Below are positions 7,491 through 14,754 of a DNA stretch of 64,000 bases, one piece after another (the stretch's first letter is position 1; each line of letters opens with the position of its first letter). A model generated the notes under the pieces. That model was given only the letters and a program-made list of their open reading frames with translations. It was not told the DNA's origin and searched no databases. The stretch spans positions 66,327 through 130,326 of the forward strand of contig DAOUJJ010000006.1 of the NCBI GenBank assembly GCA_034422835.1, written 5' to 3'. A program made the translations under genes and the position numbers. The stretch is from VXMO01 sp034422835 (GTDB taxonomy: Bacteria > Chloroflexota > Dehalococcoidia > UBA6926).

Positions 7491-9101
7491 ATGGCAAAGC
7501 AGCTCATATTTGGCGAGGATGCGCGGCGCTCGCTGCGCAGCGGCGTTGACGCCGTCGCCGATGCGGTCAAGATCACGCTGGGCCCTCGCGGGCGCAACGT
7601 CGTGCTTGACAAGCGCTTCGGCCCGCCCACGGTCAGCTCCGACGGCGTCTCCATCGCCAAGGAGATTGACCTGAAAGACCCGTTCGAGAACATGGGCGCG
7701 CAACTCGTGAAAGAGGCGGCGTCCAAGACCAACGACATCGCCGGTGACGGCACCACGACGGCAACCGTTCTGGCGCAATCCATCATCCATGAGGGAATGA
7801 AGAACGTCGCGGCGGGCGCGAACCCCATGGTTCTGCAGCGCGGCATCACGGCGGCCACGAATGCGGCAGTCGGCGAGCTCAAGACCCTGGCAATTCCGGT
7901 TTCCGGGCGAGAGCAGATCGCGCAGGTCGCGTCCATCTCGGCATCCGATTCCGAAATCGGCAACCTGATTGCCGAGGTCATGGAGAAGGTCGGCAAGGAC
8001 GGTGTTATCACCGTCGAGGAGTCCCGCGGCATCCAGTACGAGACGGAATACGTCGAGGGGATGCAGTTCGATCGCGGCTACGTCTCGCCGTACTTCGTCA
8101 CGAACTCCGAGCGCATGGAGTCCGCCATCGACGATGCCGTGATGATTATCACGGACAAGAAGGTGTCCGCCGTCAGCGAGATCGTTCCGGCGCTTGAGAA
8201 GGCAATCGCCATCTCCAAGAACGTCATCGTCATCGCTGAGGACATCGAGGGTGAGGCGCTCGCGACGCTCGTGGTCAACAAGCTGCGCGGCGCGGTCAAC
8301 TGCCTCGCCGTCAAGGCTCCGGGCTTCGGCGACCGCCGCAAGGCGATGCTTGAAGACATGGCCATCCTGACCGGCGGCGCAGTCATCAGTGAAGAGGTTG
8401 GCAAGAGGCTGGACAGCGTTGAGCCTGAGGACTTCGGGCGCGCCCGCCGCGTGGTGGCCGACAAGGACAACACCACGATCATCGAGGGCGCAGGCAGCGA
8501 CGAGGCCATCCAGACGCGCATCGCGCAGTTGAAGGCGCAGATGGACGAGTCCGGCTCCGACTACGACCGCGAGAAGCTCCAGGAGCGCATCGGCAAGCTG
8601 GCCGGCGGCGTGGCCGTCGTCCGCGTCGGCGCGGCAACTGAGGTTGAGCTCAAGAACAAGAAGATGCGTGTTGAGGACGCCCTGTCCGCCACGCGTGCCG
8701 CGGTTGAAGAGGGCATCGTCCCCGGAGGCGGAGTCTCCCTGCTGCACGCGGCAAACGCGCTTGAGGGACTAGAGCTCGACGGCGACGAGTCCACCGGCGC
8801 GACCATCGTCCGCCGCGCGCTCGAAGAGCCGATGCGGATGATCGCGGAGAACGCCGGTAAGGAAGGCTCCGTCATCGTCGACGCCGTACGCCGCCTTGAG
8901 AAGGGCGAGGGCTACGACGGCGGACGCGACGAGTACGGCAACATGGTGGAGCGCGGGATCATCGATCCCGTCAAGGTGACGCGCACGGCGCTTGAGAACG
9001 CCGCGTCCATCGCCGCCATGGTCCTGACCACGGAGTCGCTCGTGACGGACATCCCGGAGGAGACCCCGGCGATGCCGCCGCAGCCTCCGATGGACTACTA
9101 G
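7491..9101 (+). CDS. groEL: Chaperonin GroEL
   Basis: A 536-residue GroEL that forms the ATP-driven double-ring folding chamber. Family blocks are the N-terminal LIFGEDARRSLRSGVDAVAD, the nucleotide-binding TLGPRGRNVVLD and GDGTTTATVLA, apical-domain VKAPGFGDRRK, and VEEGIVPGGGVSLLHA. It differs from many GroELs in its tail: instead of a Gly-Gly-Met repeat it ends EETPAMPPQPPMDY. That tail lies inside the cavity in GroEL rings, so a Pro-rich form may alter the chamber floor. It is co-transcribed with groES, 33 bp upstream, and followed by a strong terminator. SD: CAGGAGG at 7476-7482. Confidence 0.97.
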   Translation: MAKQLIFGEDARRSLRSGVDAVADAVKITLGPRGRNVVLDKRFGPPTVSSDGVSIAKEIDLKDPFENMGAQLVKEAASKTNDIAGDGTTTATVLAQSIIHEGMKNVAAGANPMVLQRGITAATNAAVGELKTLAIPVSGREQIAQVASISASDSEIGNLIAEVMEKVGKDGVITVEESRGIQYETEYVEGMQFDRGYVSPYFVTNSERMESAIDDAVMIITDKKVSAVSEIVPALEKAIAISKNVIVIAEDIEGEALATLVVNKLRGAVNCLAVKAPGFGDRRKAMLEDMAILTGGAVISEEVGKRLDSVEPEDFGRARRVVADKDNTTIIEGAGSDEAIQTRIAQLKAQMDESGSDYDREKLQERIGKLAGGVAVVRVGAATEVELKNKKMRVEDALSATRAAVEEGIVPGGGVSLLHAANALEGLELDGDESTGATIVRRALEEPMRMIAENAGKEGSVIVDAVRRLEKGEGYDGGRDEYGNMVERGIIDPVKVTRTALENAASIAAMVLTTESLVTDIPEETPAMPPQPPMDY

Positions 9102-9126
9102 GCCGACTCACCTGATTCAAGACCGC

Positions 9127-9168
9127 AAGTACCCCGCTCACCGTGCGGTGAGCGGGGTACTTCTTTTT
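9127..9168 (+). terminator. Rho-independent terminator after groEL
   Basis: A perfect 17-bp inverted repeat, AAGTACCCCGCTCACCG (9127-9143) against CGGTGAGCGGGGTACTT (9146-9162), followed by CTTTTTC. It ends the groES-groEL transcript. Confidence 0.92.
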
Positions 9169-9226
9169 CGGAGGCGGTTGGTCGTTTGGCTGAACGGCTT
9201 GTACCATCAGGCAGGGGGGTGAACTC

Positions 9227-9946
9227 ATGGGACAGCTCGATGGCAAGGTCTGCATCATTACCGGAGGGGGCAGGGGCATCGGGAAAGGGATTGCGCGCGC
9301 ATTCGCCAAGGAGGGCGCGACCCTTGTCCTGGCTTCGCGACAACTTGAGTATCTCAATGAGACCGCCGAGGAGATGCGCGGATACGGATCGCCTACCCTC
9401 GTGGTCCAGACGGACGTGACCAGCGAGGAGGAGATCAAGAGCCTCTTTGCGGCCACAATGGCGGAATACGGGCGAGTCGACATTCTCGTGAATAACTCTG
9501 GGGTGTTCGACGGCGGCCCGGTCGATGAGCTCTCGTTGGAAACGTGGAACAAGGTCATCAGCATCAACCTCACCGCGGCTTTCATCTGCACAAGAGAGGC
9601 CATGAAGATCATGAAGCCGCAGGGAGGCGGGCGAATCATCAACATCGGCAGCATCTCGTCCAGTATCCCCAGGATGAATTCGGCCGCTTACGCAACCTCC
9701 AAGCACGGGATCATCGGCCTGACAAAGTCGACGGCGCTTGAAGGCAGGGACTATGGCATCTCAGCGGGCGCTCTTCACCCGGGGAGCGTCACCCTGGAAT
9801 GGCGCGGGCCGGAGGACCCGAACGCGACGATGTCAGTGGACGACATCGCCATCGCGGCATTGGCAATGGCGGTGATGCCGCCGTACGCCACCATGCTTGA
9901 CGCGACGGTTCTGCCCATCAGGCAGCCCTTCCTGGGCCGGGGCTAA
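9227..9946 (+). CDS. Short-chain dehydrogenase/reductase
   Basis: A 239-residue SDR oxidoreductase. It has the cofactor motif GGGRGIG (about residues 13-19), NNSGVF (about 90, a variant of the usual NNAG), a Ser in IGSISSS, and the catalytic YATSKHG (about 155). The C-terminal part is shorter than in many SDRs, ending PIRQPFLGRG. The substrate is unknown; NAD(P)(H)-dependent oxidation or reduction of a hydroxy/keto group is all the family tells. It stands alone after the groEL terminator, so it probably has its own promoter in the 60-bp gap. SD: CAGGGGGGTG before ATG. Confidence 0.85.
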   Translation: MGQLDGKVCIITGGGRGIGKGIARAFAKEGATLVLASRQLEYLNETAEEMRGYGSPTLVVQTDVTSEEEIKSLFAATMAEYGRVDILVNNSGVFDGGPVDELSLETWNKVISINLTAAFICTREAMKIMKPQGGGRIINIGSISSSIPRMNSAAYATSKHGIIGLTKSTALEGRDYGISAGALHPGSVTLEWRGPEDPNATMSVDDIAIAALAMAVMPPYATMLDATVLPIRQPFLGRG

Positions 9947-10045
9947 CCGTGCCGGCACCCCCACCCTAACCCTCCCCCATCAAGGGGGAGGGGATAACCC
10001 TCGTCATTCCCGCACCCACTCCGTCATTCCCGCGCCCACTCCGTC

Positions 10046-10065
10046 ATTCCCGCGAAAGCGGGAAT
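10046..10065. repeat. Dispersed 20-bp palindrome, copy 2
   Basis: ATTCCCGCGAAAGCGGGAAT, preceded by two half-copies in tandem about 20 bp apart (CGTCATTCCCGC with a CCCACTC spacer). It belongs to the same family as the copy at 4680. Confidence 0.8.
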
Positions 10066-10131
10066 CTGAATCACATTGAGCCAACCAAACCCCGTAACGC
10101 CCCCCTTCCTTCATTCCCGCCCCCTCCCCTC

Positions 10132-10151
10132 ATTCCGGCGAAAGCCGGAAT
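10132..10151. repeat. Dispersed 20-bp palindrome, variant copy 3
   Basis: ATTCCGGCGAAAGCCGGAAT. Both arms carry the same C-to-G / G-to-C change relative to the other copies, so base pairing is preserved. That suggests the folded form matters or that repeats convert each other. Confidence 0.75.
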
Positions 10152-10277
10152 CCATCGGGACTCCCCCCATGTGACACCACAATTTGCACCAAACAAAACG
10201 CCCGTCCTAAAGTCGCCACACAACACGCCATACCCCGGCGGCGGGGAACGTCGACACCCCCGCCGTCACCTTTCCCC

Positions 10278-10378
10278 GGGAGCGCAAAAAGGAGGGCGCT
10301 CCCTCGAGGGGCGCATCGGTGCCAAAAACCTTCGGTTTCCCGGCCAGGAAACCACGACGGGTCGCCCGTGGCCACGGG
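10278..10378. other. Cluster of hairpins, candidate structured RNA
   Basis: Three perfect inverted repeats within 101 bases: an 8-bp stem at 10278-10285/10296-10303, a 7-bp stem at 10334-10340/10347-10353, and a 14-base palindrome at 10365-10378. The loop of the first holds AAGGAGG, a ribosome-binding-site-like sequence with no start codon close by on the same strand. No known family is recognised. Confidence 0.35.
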
Positions 10379-10517
10379 TGATCAGTGACGGTGGGCTGAC
10401 GGGAGCCAAACTCGGACGGGCGGCAGTCGCGGCGCAGCGAGTGTCGTCCGGCGCAAGATTTGCAGACTTGCACGAACACCCGGAGACCGGAGCGCGGCCT
10501 AAACGGTGGCCGACGCG

Positions 10518-10658
10518 ATGGAACAAAACTCCCACTGCGCCGAACCGAACGTCCCACAACCGACCGAAGGCCAGGCACCGATGCGCCCCACCAAGAACCC
10601 CAACCCCCCAAACCGAAAGGAGAACCCAAGGAAAACCCAGAAAGGAGAAACCCAATGA
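10518..10658 (+). CDS. Tiny Pro/Asn-rich ORF, possibly a leader peptide
   Basis: A 46-codon ORF from ATG 10518 to TGA 10656-10658. It begins MEQNSHCAEPNVPQPTEG and is rich in Pro, Asn and Lys. Its stop overlaps the ATG of the next small gene as ATGA, the pattern of translational coupling. There is no clear ribosome binding site (upstream CGGTGGCCGACGCG). It may be a short leader that couples translation of the 94-residue protein, or a chance ORF. The evidence is weak beyond the overlap. Confidence 0.3.
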   Translation: MEQNSHCAEPNVPQPTEGQAPMRPTKNPNPPNRKENPRKTQKGETQ

Positions 10659-10939
10659 GTCGTGGCAGACGTGCCCGCAGACTCCACCACCTCCGCTCCA
10701 TCGCCCGACGCACTGAGCGCGGAGCCAAGGACATGGCCGCCATCGAAATCGTGAGAAGTATCGTGGAAGCGCGCCCCAAACCCGGCAACAATCGGGGCAA
10801 GAGGGCCCGCACCGGCTTGGAGCTTGCCCGCTCCGTGGCGGAACTCAGCGCCGTCCCCATGACCGAGCACGAAATCCGCGTCCTCGGCCGCCAACTGGAC
10901 GCCCTAATCCGCCGCGCCTCCACCCTCCGTTCGCCCTGA
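10655..10939 (+). CDS. Small basic protein of unknown function
   Basis: A 94-residue Arg-rich protein. It starts at ATG 10655 with AAAGGAG at 10641-10647 ahead of it, and its first codon overlaps the stop of the preceding tiny ORF (ATGA). It begins MSRGRRARRLHHLRSIARRT and appears mostly helical with one acidic patch (AVPMTEHEIRVLG). A basic N-terminus suggests nucleic-acid binding, but no family is recognised. The last residues and stop codon come from a dispersed repeat (10929-10957), so the true original C-terminus may have been lost when the repeat arrived. It sits in a repeat-rich accessory zone. Confidence 0.5.
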   Translation: MSRGRRARRLHHLRSIARRTERGAKDMAAIEIVRSIVEARPKPGNNRGKRARTGLELARSVAELSAVPMTEHEIRVLGRQLDALIRRASTLRSP

Positions 10940-10957
10940 GCCCGTCGAAGGGCGAAC
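10929..10957. repeat. Dispersed repeat, CCCTTCGACRGGCTCAGGG family
   Basis: An inverted-repeat element (GTTCGCCCTGAGC...GGGCGAAC) found again at 12874, 39256 and 41421. It supplies the stop codon of the preceding 94-residue ORF. Confidence 0.7.
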
Positions 10958-10986
10958 GCCCCCTGTCATTCCCGCCCCCTCTCGTC

Positions 10987-11006
10987 ATTCCCGCGAAAGC
11001 GGGAAT
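10987..11006. repeat. Dispersed 20-bp palindrome, copy 4
   Basis: ATTCCCGCGAAAGCGGGAAT, identical to the copy at 10046 and followed by a CTCCCCCTTGATGGGGGAGG motif also seen (inverted) near 9972. Confidence 0.8.
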
Positions 11007-11089
11007 CCAGAGTCCCCTCCCCCTTGATGGGGGAGGGCCAGGGTGGGGGTGCCGCCGAACTTAACCTAGACGGATCGGCCGTACAATGC

Positions 11090-11755
11090 CGGGCGATGCC
11101 CCGCTGCGGTTATCCTTGCCATGCCGAGCCACAGCGAACCACGCGATGCCATGCTCCGCCAAGCCACACACTACCAAGCCATACCTTGCCCTGATGTCCT
11201 TGCCATACCGTGCCTTGCAGGACGCTGCCGCGCTCTGCCGGGCCCCGCCGTACCGTGCCACGAATGTCCTTGCCCCGCCATGTCGGGCCTAGCCTAGCCA
11301 CACCGGGCGGTGCAATGCCGGGACATACCCCGCCACGATTATCCTTGCCCTGCCATACCGCACCTTACCGCGCCTAACCATGCTCTGCCAGGCCATGCAG
11401 TACCAAGCCTTACCGTGCCACGAGTGAGTCCTTGCCATGCCAAGCCGATCCCAGCTGCACCTAGCCGTGCGGAGCCATGCATTGCCGGGCCTTGCCAAGA
11501 AGTTCCTTGCCGCGCCGTGCCCTGCCGAGACCTGCCGTACACCGCCATACCGGGCCTAACCGTGCCCTACCGGGCCGTGAAGGTTCCTCGCCAAGCCGGG
11601 ACTTGCCCAACCAAACATGGCCCAGCCATACCATGCATTGCCGCGCCTCGCCTCGATGGCCCTTGTCCTGAGGAACCTTGCCATGCCGTGCCATGCTATG
11701 CCGGACTGCGCCGTGCCATGCGCTACCCCGCCATGCTATACCCTGCCGCGATAGA
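11090..11755. repeat. Degenerate pentanucleotide-periodic array (NNGCC/TGCCR type)
   Basis: About 660 bp built almost only from 5-base words ending in CC or GCC, such as TGCCA, TGCCG, TACCG and AGCCA. The phase is largely kept over long stretches. A higher-order mark, TCCTTGCC or a close variant, recurs at 11113, 11197, 11267, 11342, 11429, 11504, 11585 and about 11660-11675, spaced 70-90 bases. All frames on both strands give repetitive Arg/Gly/His or Cys/Pro/His-rich translations, which are by-products of the period and not proteins. The strand bias is strong (C-rich top strand). Function is unknown; possibilities are a replication or partition site, a protein-binding array, or a long repetitive RNA. 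Confidence 0.8.
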
Positions 11756-11760
11756 AACGC

Positions 11761-12351
11761 TTAACGCTCTTTGATGTGCGCGGTCGTGAATCTTCCGTAA
11801 GTGCCACTCTTGGACGGTCTCCAATCTCCGAGGCCGATGCGACGGCCGGCAACGTCGAACCAGGTCTCAAGTTTCTGGTGATCCACTAGTTCTTCATCGC
11901 AGTCCAGAACAATATCTACGCTCCAGGGCGTATCGAACTTCGCCCTTGTCCTCACGATTTTGCTGCGTTGAACTACAACGACGCTCTGAAACTGTGTACT
12001 GTTCATCAACTCGTCGAACGTAGCACCATAGGTTTTAACATCGTACGTGAAGGTGGTTTCTAGTACGACCAAGCCTCCACGCACGTCGGGACCTTCACGG
12101 GTTTTTCGAGCTGCCTCTTCTATGCAAGCTCGGATGGCTTGGGGCGGGACCGTGACCGTATCCCCTTCGCGCCAGAGGCTGTTGAGCGTTTCGAGTTGTC
12201 GGAGTCTGGCGTCGTCCGATTCAGTTCGGTTTGTGCCACGTCTGCTGGTGATGGTCTGGATTTCTTTTGTAAAGGGGTTGCCGGGTAAGAGTCCGTCACT
12301 GGAGTGTTGGATGAGAGACGTTTCACCCTCGATTCTGACATCGTAAAGCAT
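11761..12351 (-). CDS. Hypothetical protein, phage-like
   Basis: A 196-residue protein of unknown function. The start at 12351 (MLYDVRIEGETSLIQHSS) is chosen because GAGGAGG lies about 10 bases upstream. A longer reading from 12390 is possible. The C-terminal phrase RRIGLGDWRPSKSGTYGRFT resembles an ending I associate with uncharacterised phage or mobile-element proteins, but I cannot name a family. Base composition is lower in GC than nearby core genes. It sits right after an HNH nuclease ORF in the same orientation and overlaps it, and beside the pentanucleotide array, so it is probably part of a mobile or remnant island. Confidence 0.55.
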   Translation of the reverse strand: MLYDVRIEGETSLIQHSSDGLLPGNPFTKEIQTITSRRGTNRTESDDARLRQLETLNSLWREGDTVTVPPQAIRACIEEAARKTREGPDVRGGLVVLETTFTYDVKTYGATFDELMNSTQFQSVVVVQRSKIVRTRAKFDTPWSVDIVLDCDEELVDHQKLETWFDVAGRRIGLGDWRPSKSGTYGRFTTAHIKER

Positions 12352-12620
12352 TGGTCGATTGCCTCCTCGAAGACTTGTTTGAACTGCCAAATGTCACCCT
12401 CAAACCGCCTGATTGCAGTTATGACGGAGTGGCAAATTGAGCACAGCCACGTTAGGTCATCCGATACCTCCGTTCCCACTGGTGGATAGTGGTAGTGGTG
12501 AGCTTCGACACCGGGCCGCTGCCCACACCCTTGGCAGAGGCCGTTGCTACGCGCTTGAGCCTCAGCGCGGGCTTTCCGATAAGCCTCTGTTTTGTAGCGG
12601 TCAGGTTCCTTGGGTGTCAT
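12120..12620 (-). CDS. HNH-type endonuclease, 3' part of doubtful extent
   Basis: A 166-codon ORF. Residues 20 to about 75 form an HNH/treble-clef zinc domain: GLCQGCGQRPG (CxxC), VEAHHYHYPPVG, and LTWLCSICHSV (CxxC then H). Residues up to about 95 look like real protein. The rest overlaps the next gene in another frame and is Ser/Thr/Pro-rich, so the natural stop may have been lost or the genes may simply overlap by 232 bp. The ATG overlaps the stop of a 25-codon methyltransferase stub (ATGA). HNH proteins cut DNA in phages, introns and restriction systems. Here it looks like part of a decayed modification-nuclease locus. Confidence 0.6.
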   Translation of the reverse strand: MTPKEPDRYKTEAYRKARAEAQARSNGLCQGCGQRPGVEAHHYHYPPVGTEVSDDLTWLCSICHSVITAIRRFEGDIWQFKQVFEEAIDQCFTMSESRVKRLSSNTPVTDSYPATPLQKKSRPSPADVAQTELNRTTPDSDNSKRSTASGAKGIRSRSRPKPSELA

Positions 12621-12694
12621 GGTCTCGATCCTCGCAAGAACGGCAGGTTGTCGCTGTGGAATAGGGTGCGGTTGGGGACGTTTAGGTCTGCCAT
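12617..12694 (-). pseudogene. Remnant of a DNA methyltransferase N-terminus
   Basis: A 25-codon ORF reading MADLNVPNRTLFHSDNLPFL then RGSRP-stop. It matches the opening of the intact methyltransferase at 41059 in pattern: NRT(L/I)-x3-DN-L-x-(F/I)-LRG. In the intact gene this is followed by the DPPFNSN motif, which is absent here. The stub ends in TGA overlapping the ATG of the HNH gene. The simplest reading is a deletion that removed the methyltransferase body and left its start just upstream of the nuclease domain. Confidence 0.55.
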
Positions 12695-12779
12695 GCGTAG
12701 TGTTCTCCGGCGTTTGCTGCGCCTATAGGGACAGGGTACAGGTTTTGCGCGGTCAATGCGAACGTATGGGCGGCGCTGG

Positions 12780-12799
12780 ATTCCCGCGTGCGCGGGAAT
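12780..12799. repeat. Dispersed 20-bp palindrome, copy 5
   Basis: ATTCCCGCGTGCGCGGGAAT, with the loop GTGC in place of GAAA or TTTC; the arms are unchanged. Confidence 0.78.
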
Positions 12800-12873
12800 G
12801 ACGATGGTGAGCAATCACGTCTTTAGATTCTTCGACTCCGCTGCGCTCCGCTCAGAATGACAGTTGGGGGCGC

Positions 12874-12900
12874 TCGCCCTTCGACAGGCTCAGGGTGAAC
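12874..12900. repeat. Dispersed repeat, CCCTTCGACAGGCTCAGGG family
   Basis: Second copy of the element at 10929, in opposite orientation: CGCCCTTCGACAGGCTCAGG and on to GTGAAC. It lies just past the tsaD stop. Confidence 0.7.
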
Positions 12901-12921
12901 GGTGGGGCGGGGGTTATGGGG

Positions 12922-13944
12922 TTACGCCGTCATTCTGAGGTTGGGGGTGGCGTCAAGGCTGCCGTTATCGGGTTGGGCGCCGTGCTCGATGACGAATGCG
13001 GCGCGGGCGGCGATCATCACGCCGTTGTCCGTGCAGAGTCCGGGGCGGGGCCGCCATACGGGCATGTCCGCTTTGCGCAGAACATCCTCGCCGAGGGCGC
13101 TGTTTGCCGCGACGCCGCCGGACAGCATGACCGACTTTGCCTTCGTCGCCCGAGCGACCTCCAGCAGGCGGTCCGCCAAGCCCGTGACGGCGGTCTGCTG
13201 AAAGCCCGCGGCGATGTTGGCGACATCCTCCTGCGTCAGCGCGTCCGTCCCGCCCATTTCGTTCACCACGCGGAGCACCGCCGTCTTGAGGCCGCTGAAG
13301 CTGAAATCCCATGAGTCCCTGATCAGCGGGCTGGGAAAACGGACGGGATCGGTCGCCTCACGCGCGACGCGTTCGATGATCGGGCCTCCTGGGTAGCCAA
13401 GGCCAAGCAGCCGCGCCACCTTGTCGAACGCCTCACCCGCGGCATCATCTCTCGTCTCGCTCAGTAGCCGGTAGTTCTCGTGCTCCTCAACCAGCACGAT
13501 GTCCGTGTGGCCGCCGGAGACGATGAGCGCAACGGACGGCAGCAGCGGGTCGCCCCGCTCCTCACTGTCCCACTGCCCGTCCACAATCCAGTTTGCATAG
13601 ACGTGCCCCTCAAGGTGGTGGATGCCGTACAACGGCAGGTCCCACGCCATGGCGAGCGCCTTGGCGAAATTGACGCCCACCAACAGGGAGCCCGCCAGCC
13701 CGGGGCCGTACGTGACGGCGATGGCATCGAGATTGAGGTCTCCGTCATGTTTCTGCATGACGTCACGCAGGAGCGTGGGGAACGTCAGCAGGTGTTGGCG
13801 TGACGCAATCTCCGGAACCACGCCGCCGAATCGCGCGTGGATATCCGCCTGTGATGAGAGTCCATGGACGATGAGGCGCCGGCCGTCCTCAACGAGGGCG
13901 ATGCCGGTCTCATCGCAAGACGATTCAATACCAAGGACTCTCAT
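12922..13944 (-). CDS. tsaD: tRNA N6-adenosine threonylcarbamoyltransferase
   Basis: A 340-residue TsaD (Gcp/Kae1) of normal length. With TsaB and TsaE it transfers the threonylcarbamoyl group to A37 of tRNAs that read ANN codons. Visible blocks are the N-terminal GIESSCDETGIA, ITYGPGLAG-like VTYGPGLAGSLLVG, the metal-binding HHLEGHVYAN, VSGGHT, the phosphate-binding EAFDKVARLLGLGYPGGP, and the C-terminal LSGGVAANSALG. It lies 16 bp downstream of a 213-residue gene on the same strand, so the two are probably co-transcribed. Nothing unusual is seen. Confidence 0.97.
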   Translation of the reverse strand: MRVLGIESSCDETGIALVEDGRRLIVHGLSSQADIHARFGGVVPEIASRQHLLTFPTLLRDVMQKHDGDLNLDAIAVTYGPGLAGSLLVGVNFAKALAMAWDLPLYGIHHLEGHVYANWIVDGQWDSEERGDPLLPSVALIVSGGHTDIVLVEEHENYRLLSETRDDAAGEAFDKVARLLGLGYPGGPIIERVAREATDPVRFPSPLIRDSWDFSFSGLKTAVLRVVNEMGGTDALTQEDVANIAAGFQQTAVTGLADRLLEVARATKAKSVMLSGGVAANSALGEDVLRKADMPVWRPRPGLCTDNGVMIAARAAFVIEHGAQPDNGSLDATPNLRMTA

Positions 13945-13960
13945 GGCGAGCCTGCGCGGC

Positions 13961-14602
13961 TCACGCCGCAGTGAGCTGCAGCATCAACATGGCGAACTCA
14001 TTCTCCTGCGCCGCCATGCGGTAGAGCGAGCGCACCGCAGGATCCATGCCGGACTTGATGATCGTCGATATGTGCTCTTCTTCAATGACATTCGGCATCT
14101 GCGACCAGCCGATCACGATGGTATCGCCGTCGTCAATATGCTCGTTCGCCACGTAGATGGGCACTTCACCCTCTTCTCCGAGCGCAACACCCGAGTCACC
14201 CGGCGTCACGTAGCCCGGATAATAGATCTGTTCCCTGGTAACAACCCAGGAGACCGCCGGGCCTGCCCATGCAAGGTAGACCTCATTCCCGGTGATCGCG
14301 GCCAACACCGCGCTTGCGCGCCAGCCGCGCACCGAGTATTCGCTGAGGGTTGATTGCGCAGACTCAATCGCGTTCTGCAGGTAGCGTGTCGTCGTCAGTC
14401 TTCGCTGCGCATTGAGGCCTTCCTCAAGCGCCTCCCACACGATGTCCGAGACTGTTGCCACGGGCCCTGAGACGACCTCAACCAGCCCGTAAACGGTCTC
14501 GATGCCGTCTCGCTGCCCGTCATCCCACTTGCGGATATAGGGCTCCATCGGCTGTGCCTCGCCGCCTGAAATGCTGAAACTCGCCGTCGCGTATGTTGCC
14601 AT
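13961..14602 (-). CDS. Protein with weak PP2C-phosphatase-like pattern
   Basis: A 213-residue soluble protein. The order of elements recalls PPM/PP2C phosphatases: VYGLVEVVSG at the start, AAITGNEVYLAWAG in the middle (compare the 'A..VGDSR.YL' strand), and IDDGDTIVIGWSQMPNVIEE towards the end (compare 'GD..LL.SDGL'). The usual metal-binding Asp residues are not evident, so if related it is likely non-catalytic. It is upstream of tsaD on the same strand with a 16-bp gap. A clear SD is lacking, although a GCGGGGA run lies upstream of ATG 14602. A novel family is the alternative. Confidence 0.5.
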   Translation of the reverse strand: MATYATASFSISGGEAQPMEPYIRKWDDGQRDGIETVYGLVEVVSGPVATVSDIVWEALEEGLNAQRRLTTTRYLQNAIESAQSTLSEYSVRGWRASAVLAAITGNEVYLAWAGPAVSWVVTREQIYYPGYVTPGDSGVALGEEGEVPIYVANEHIDDGDTIVIGWSQMPNVIEEEHISTIIKSGMDPAVRSLYRMAAQENEFAMLMLQLTAA

Positions 14603-14754
14603 TCGAAAAATCCCCGCGCTCTCAAAATAGCTTCCCGTTAATGATACCAGTGGGCGCTACTCCCCCGGCTTGGCGCGAACGTTGCCGTGTGGGTTGTAGA
14701 ATAGTCACCTAATAGCTAGAACAATCTCCCATCAGGGAGGAGGGACGCGCGCGC

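Larger units (their letters stand above)
9947..10517. other. Non-coding accessory stretch with repeats and hairpins
   Basis: No convincing gene. From 9990 to 10151 it holds repeats: 20-bp units with CGTCATTCCCGC repeated from about 9999, and two dispersed palindromes. From about 10270 to 10380 it holds a run of hairpins: GGGAGCGC/GCGCTCCC (10278-10303, with AAAAAGGAGG in the loop), GGTTTCC/GGAAACC (10334-10353) and the palindrome CCCGTGGCCACGGG (10365-10378). AACC-TTC-GGTT overlaps the second hairpin and could compete with it. This could be a structured RNA leader for the two small ORFs that follow, but no known riboswitch class is recognised. Long open frames on both strands here look like low-stop GC-rich DNA. 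Confidence 0.5.
12695..12921. other. Intergenic region with three repeat types
   Basis: Between tsaD and the methyltransferase stub, with no gene. It holds the palindrome at 12780-12799, an imperfect element with CTCCGCTGCGCTCCGCTCAGAATGAC around 12830-12861, and a CCCTTCGACAGGCTCAGGG element at 12874-12900. Confidence 0.7.

Noticed and set aside
7488..8747. 419-codon minus-strand frame opposite groEL
   Set aside because: Antisense shadow of groEL; it has no motif and begins inside the conserved region.
9990..10151. Tandem CATTCCCGC units as a CRISPR array
   Set aside because: Units are 20 bp without unique spacers, and no cas genes are near.
10207..10923. 238-codon minus-strand frame across the hairpin zone
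   Set aside because: It crosses the repeat and hairpin region, has no ribosome binding site, and its composition follows the DNA. A plus-strand small ORF with an SD lies over part of it.
11086..11774. Several 60-154 codon frames on both strands in the pentanucleotide array
   Set aside because: Translations are monotonous (ARYGKA-like or CHAVPC-like) and arise from the 5-base period.
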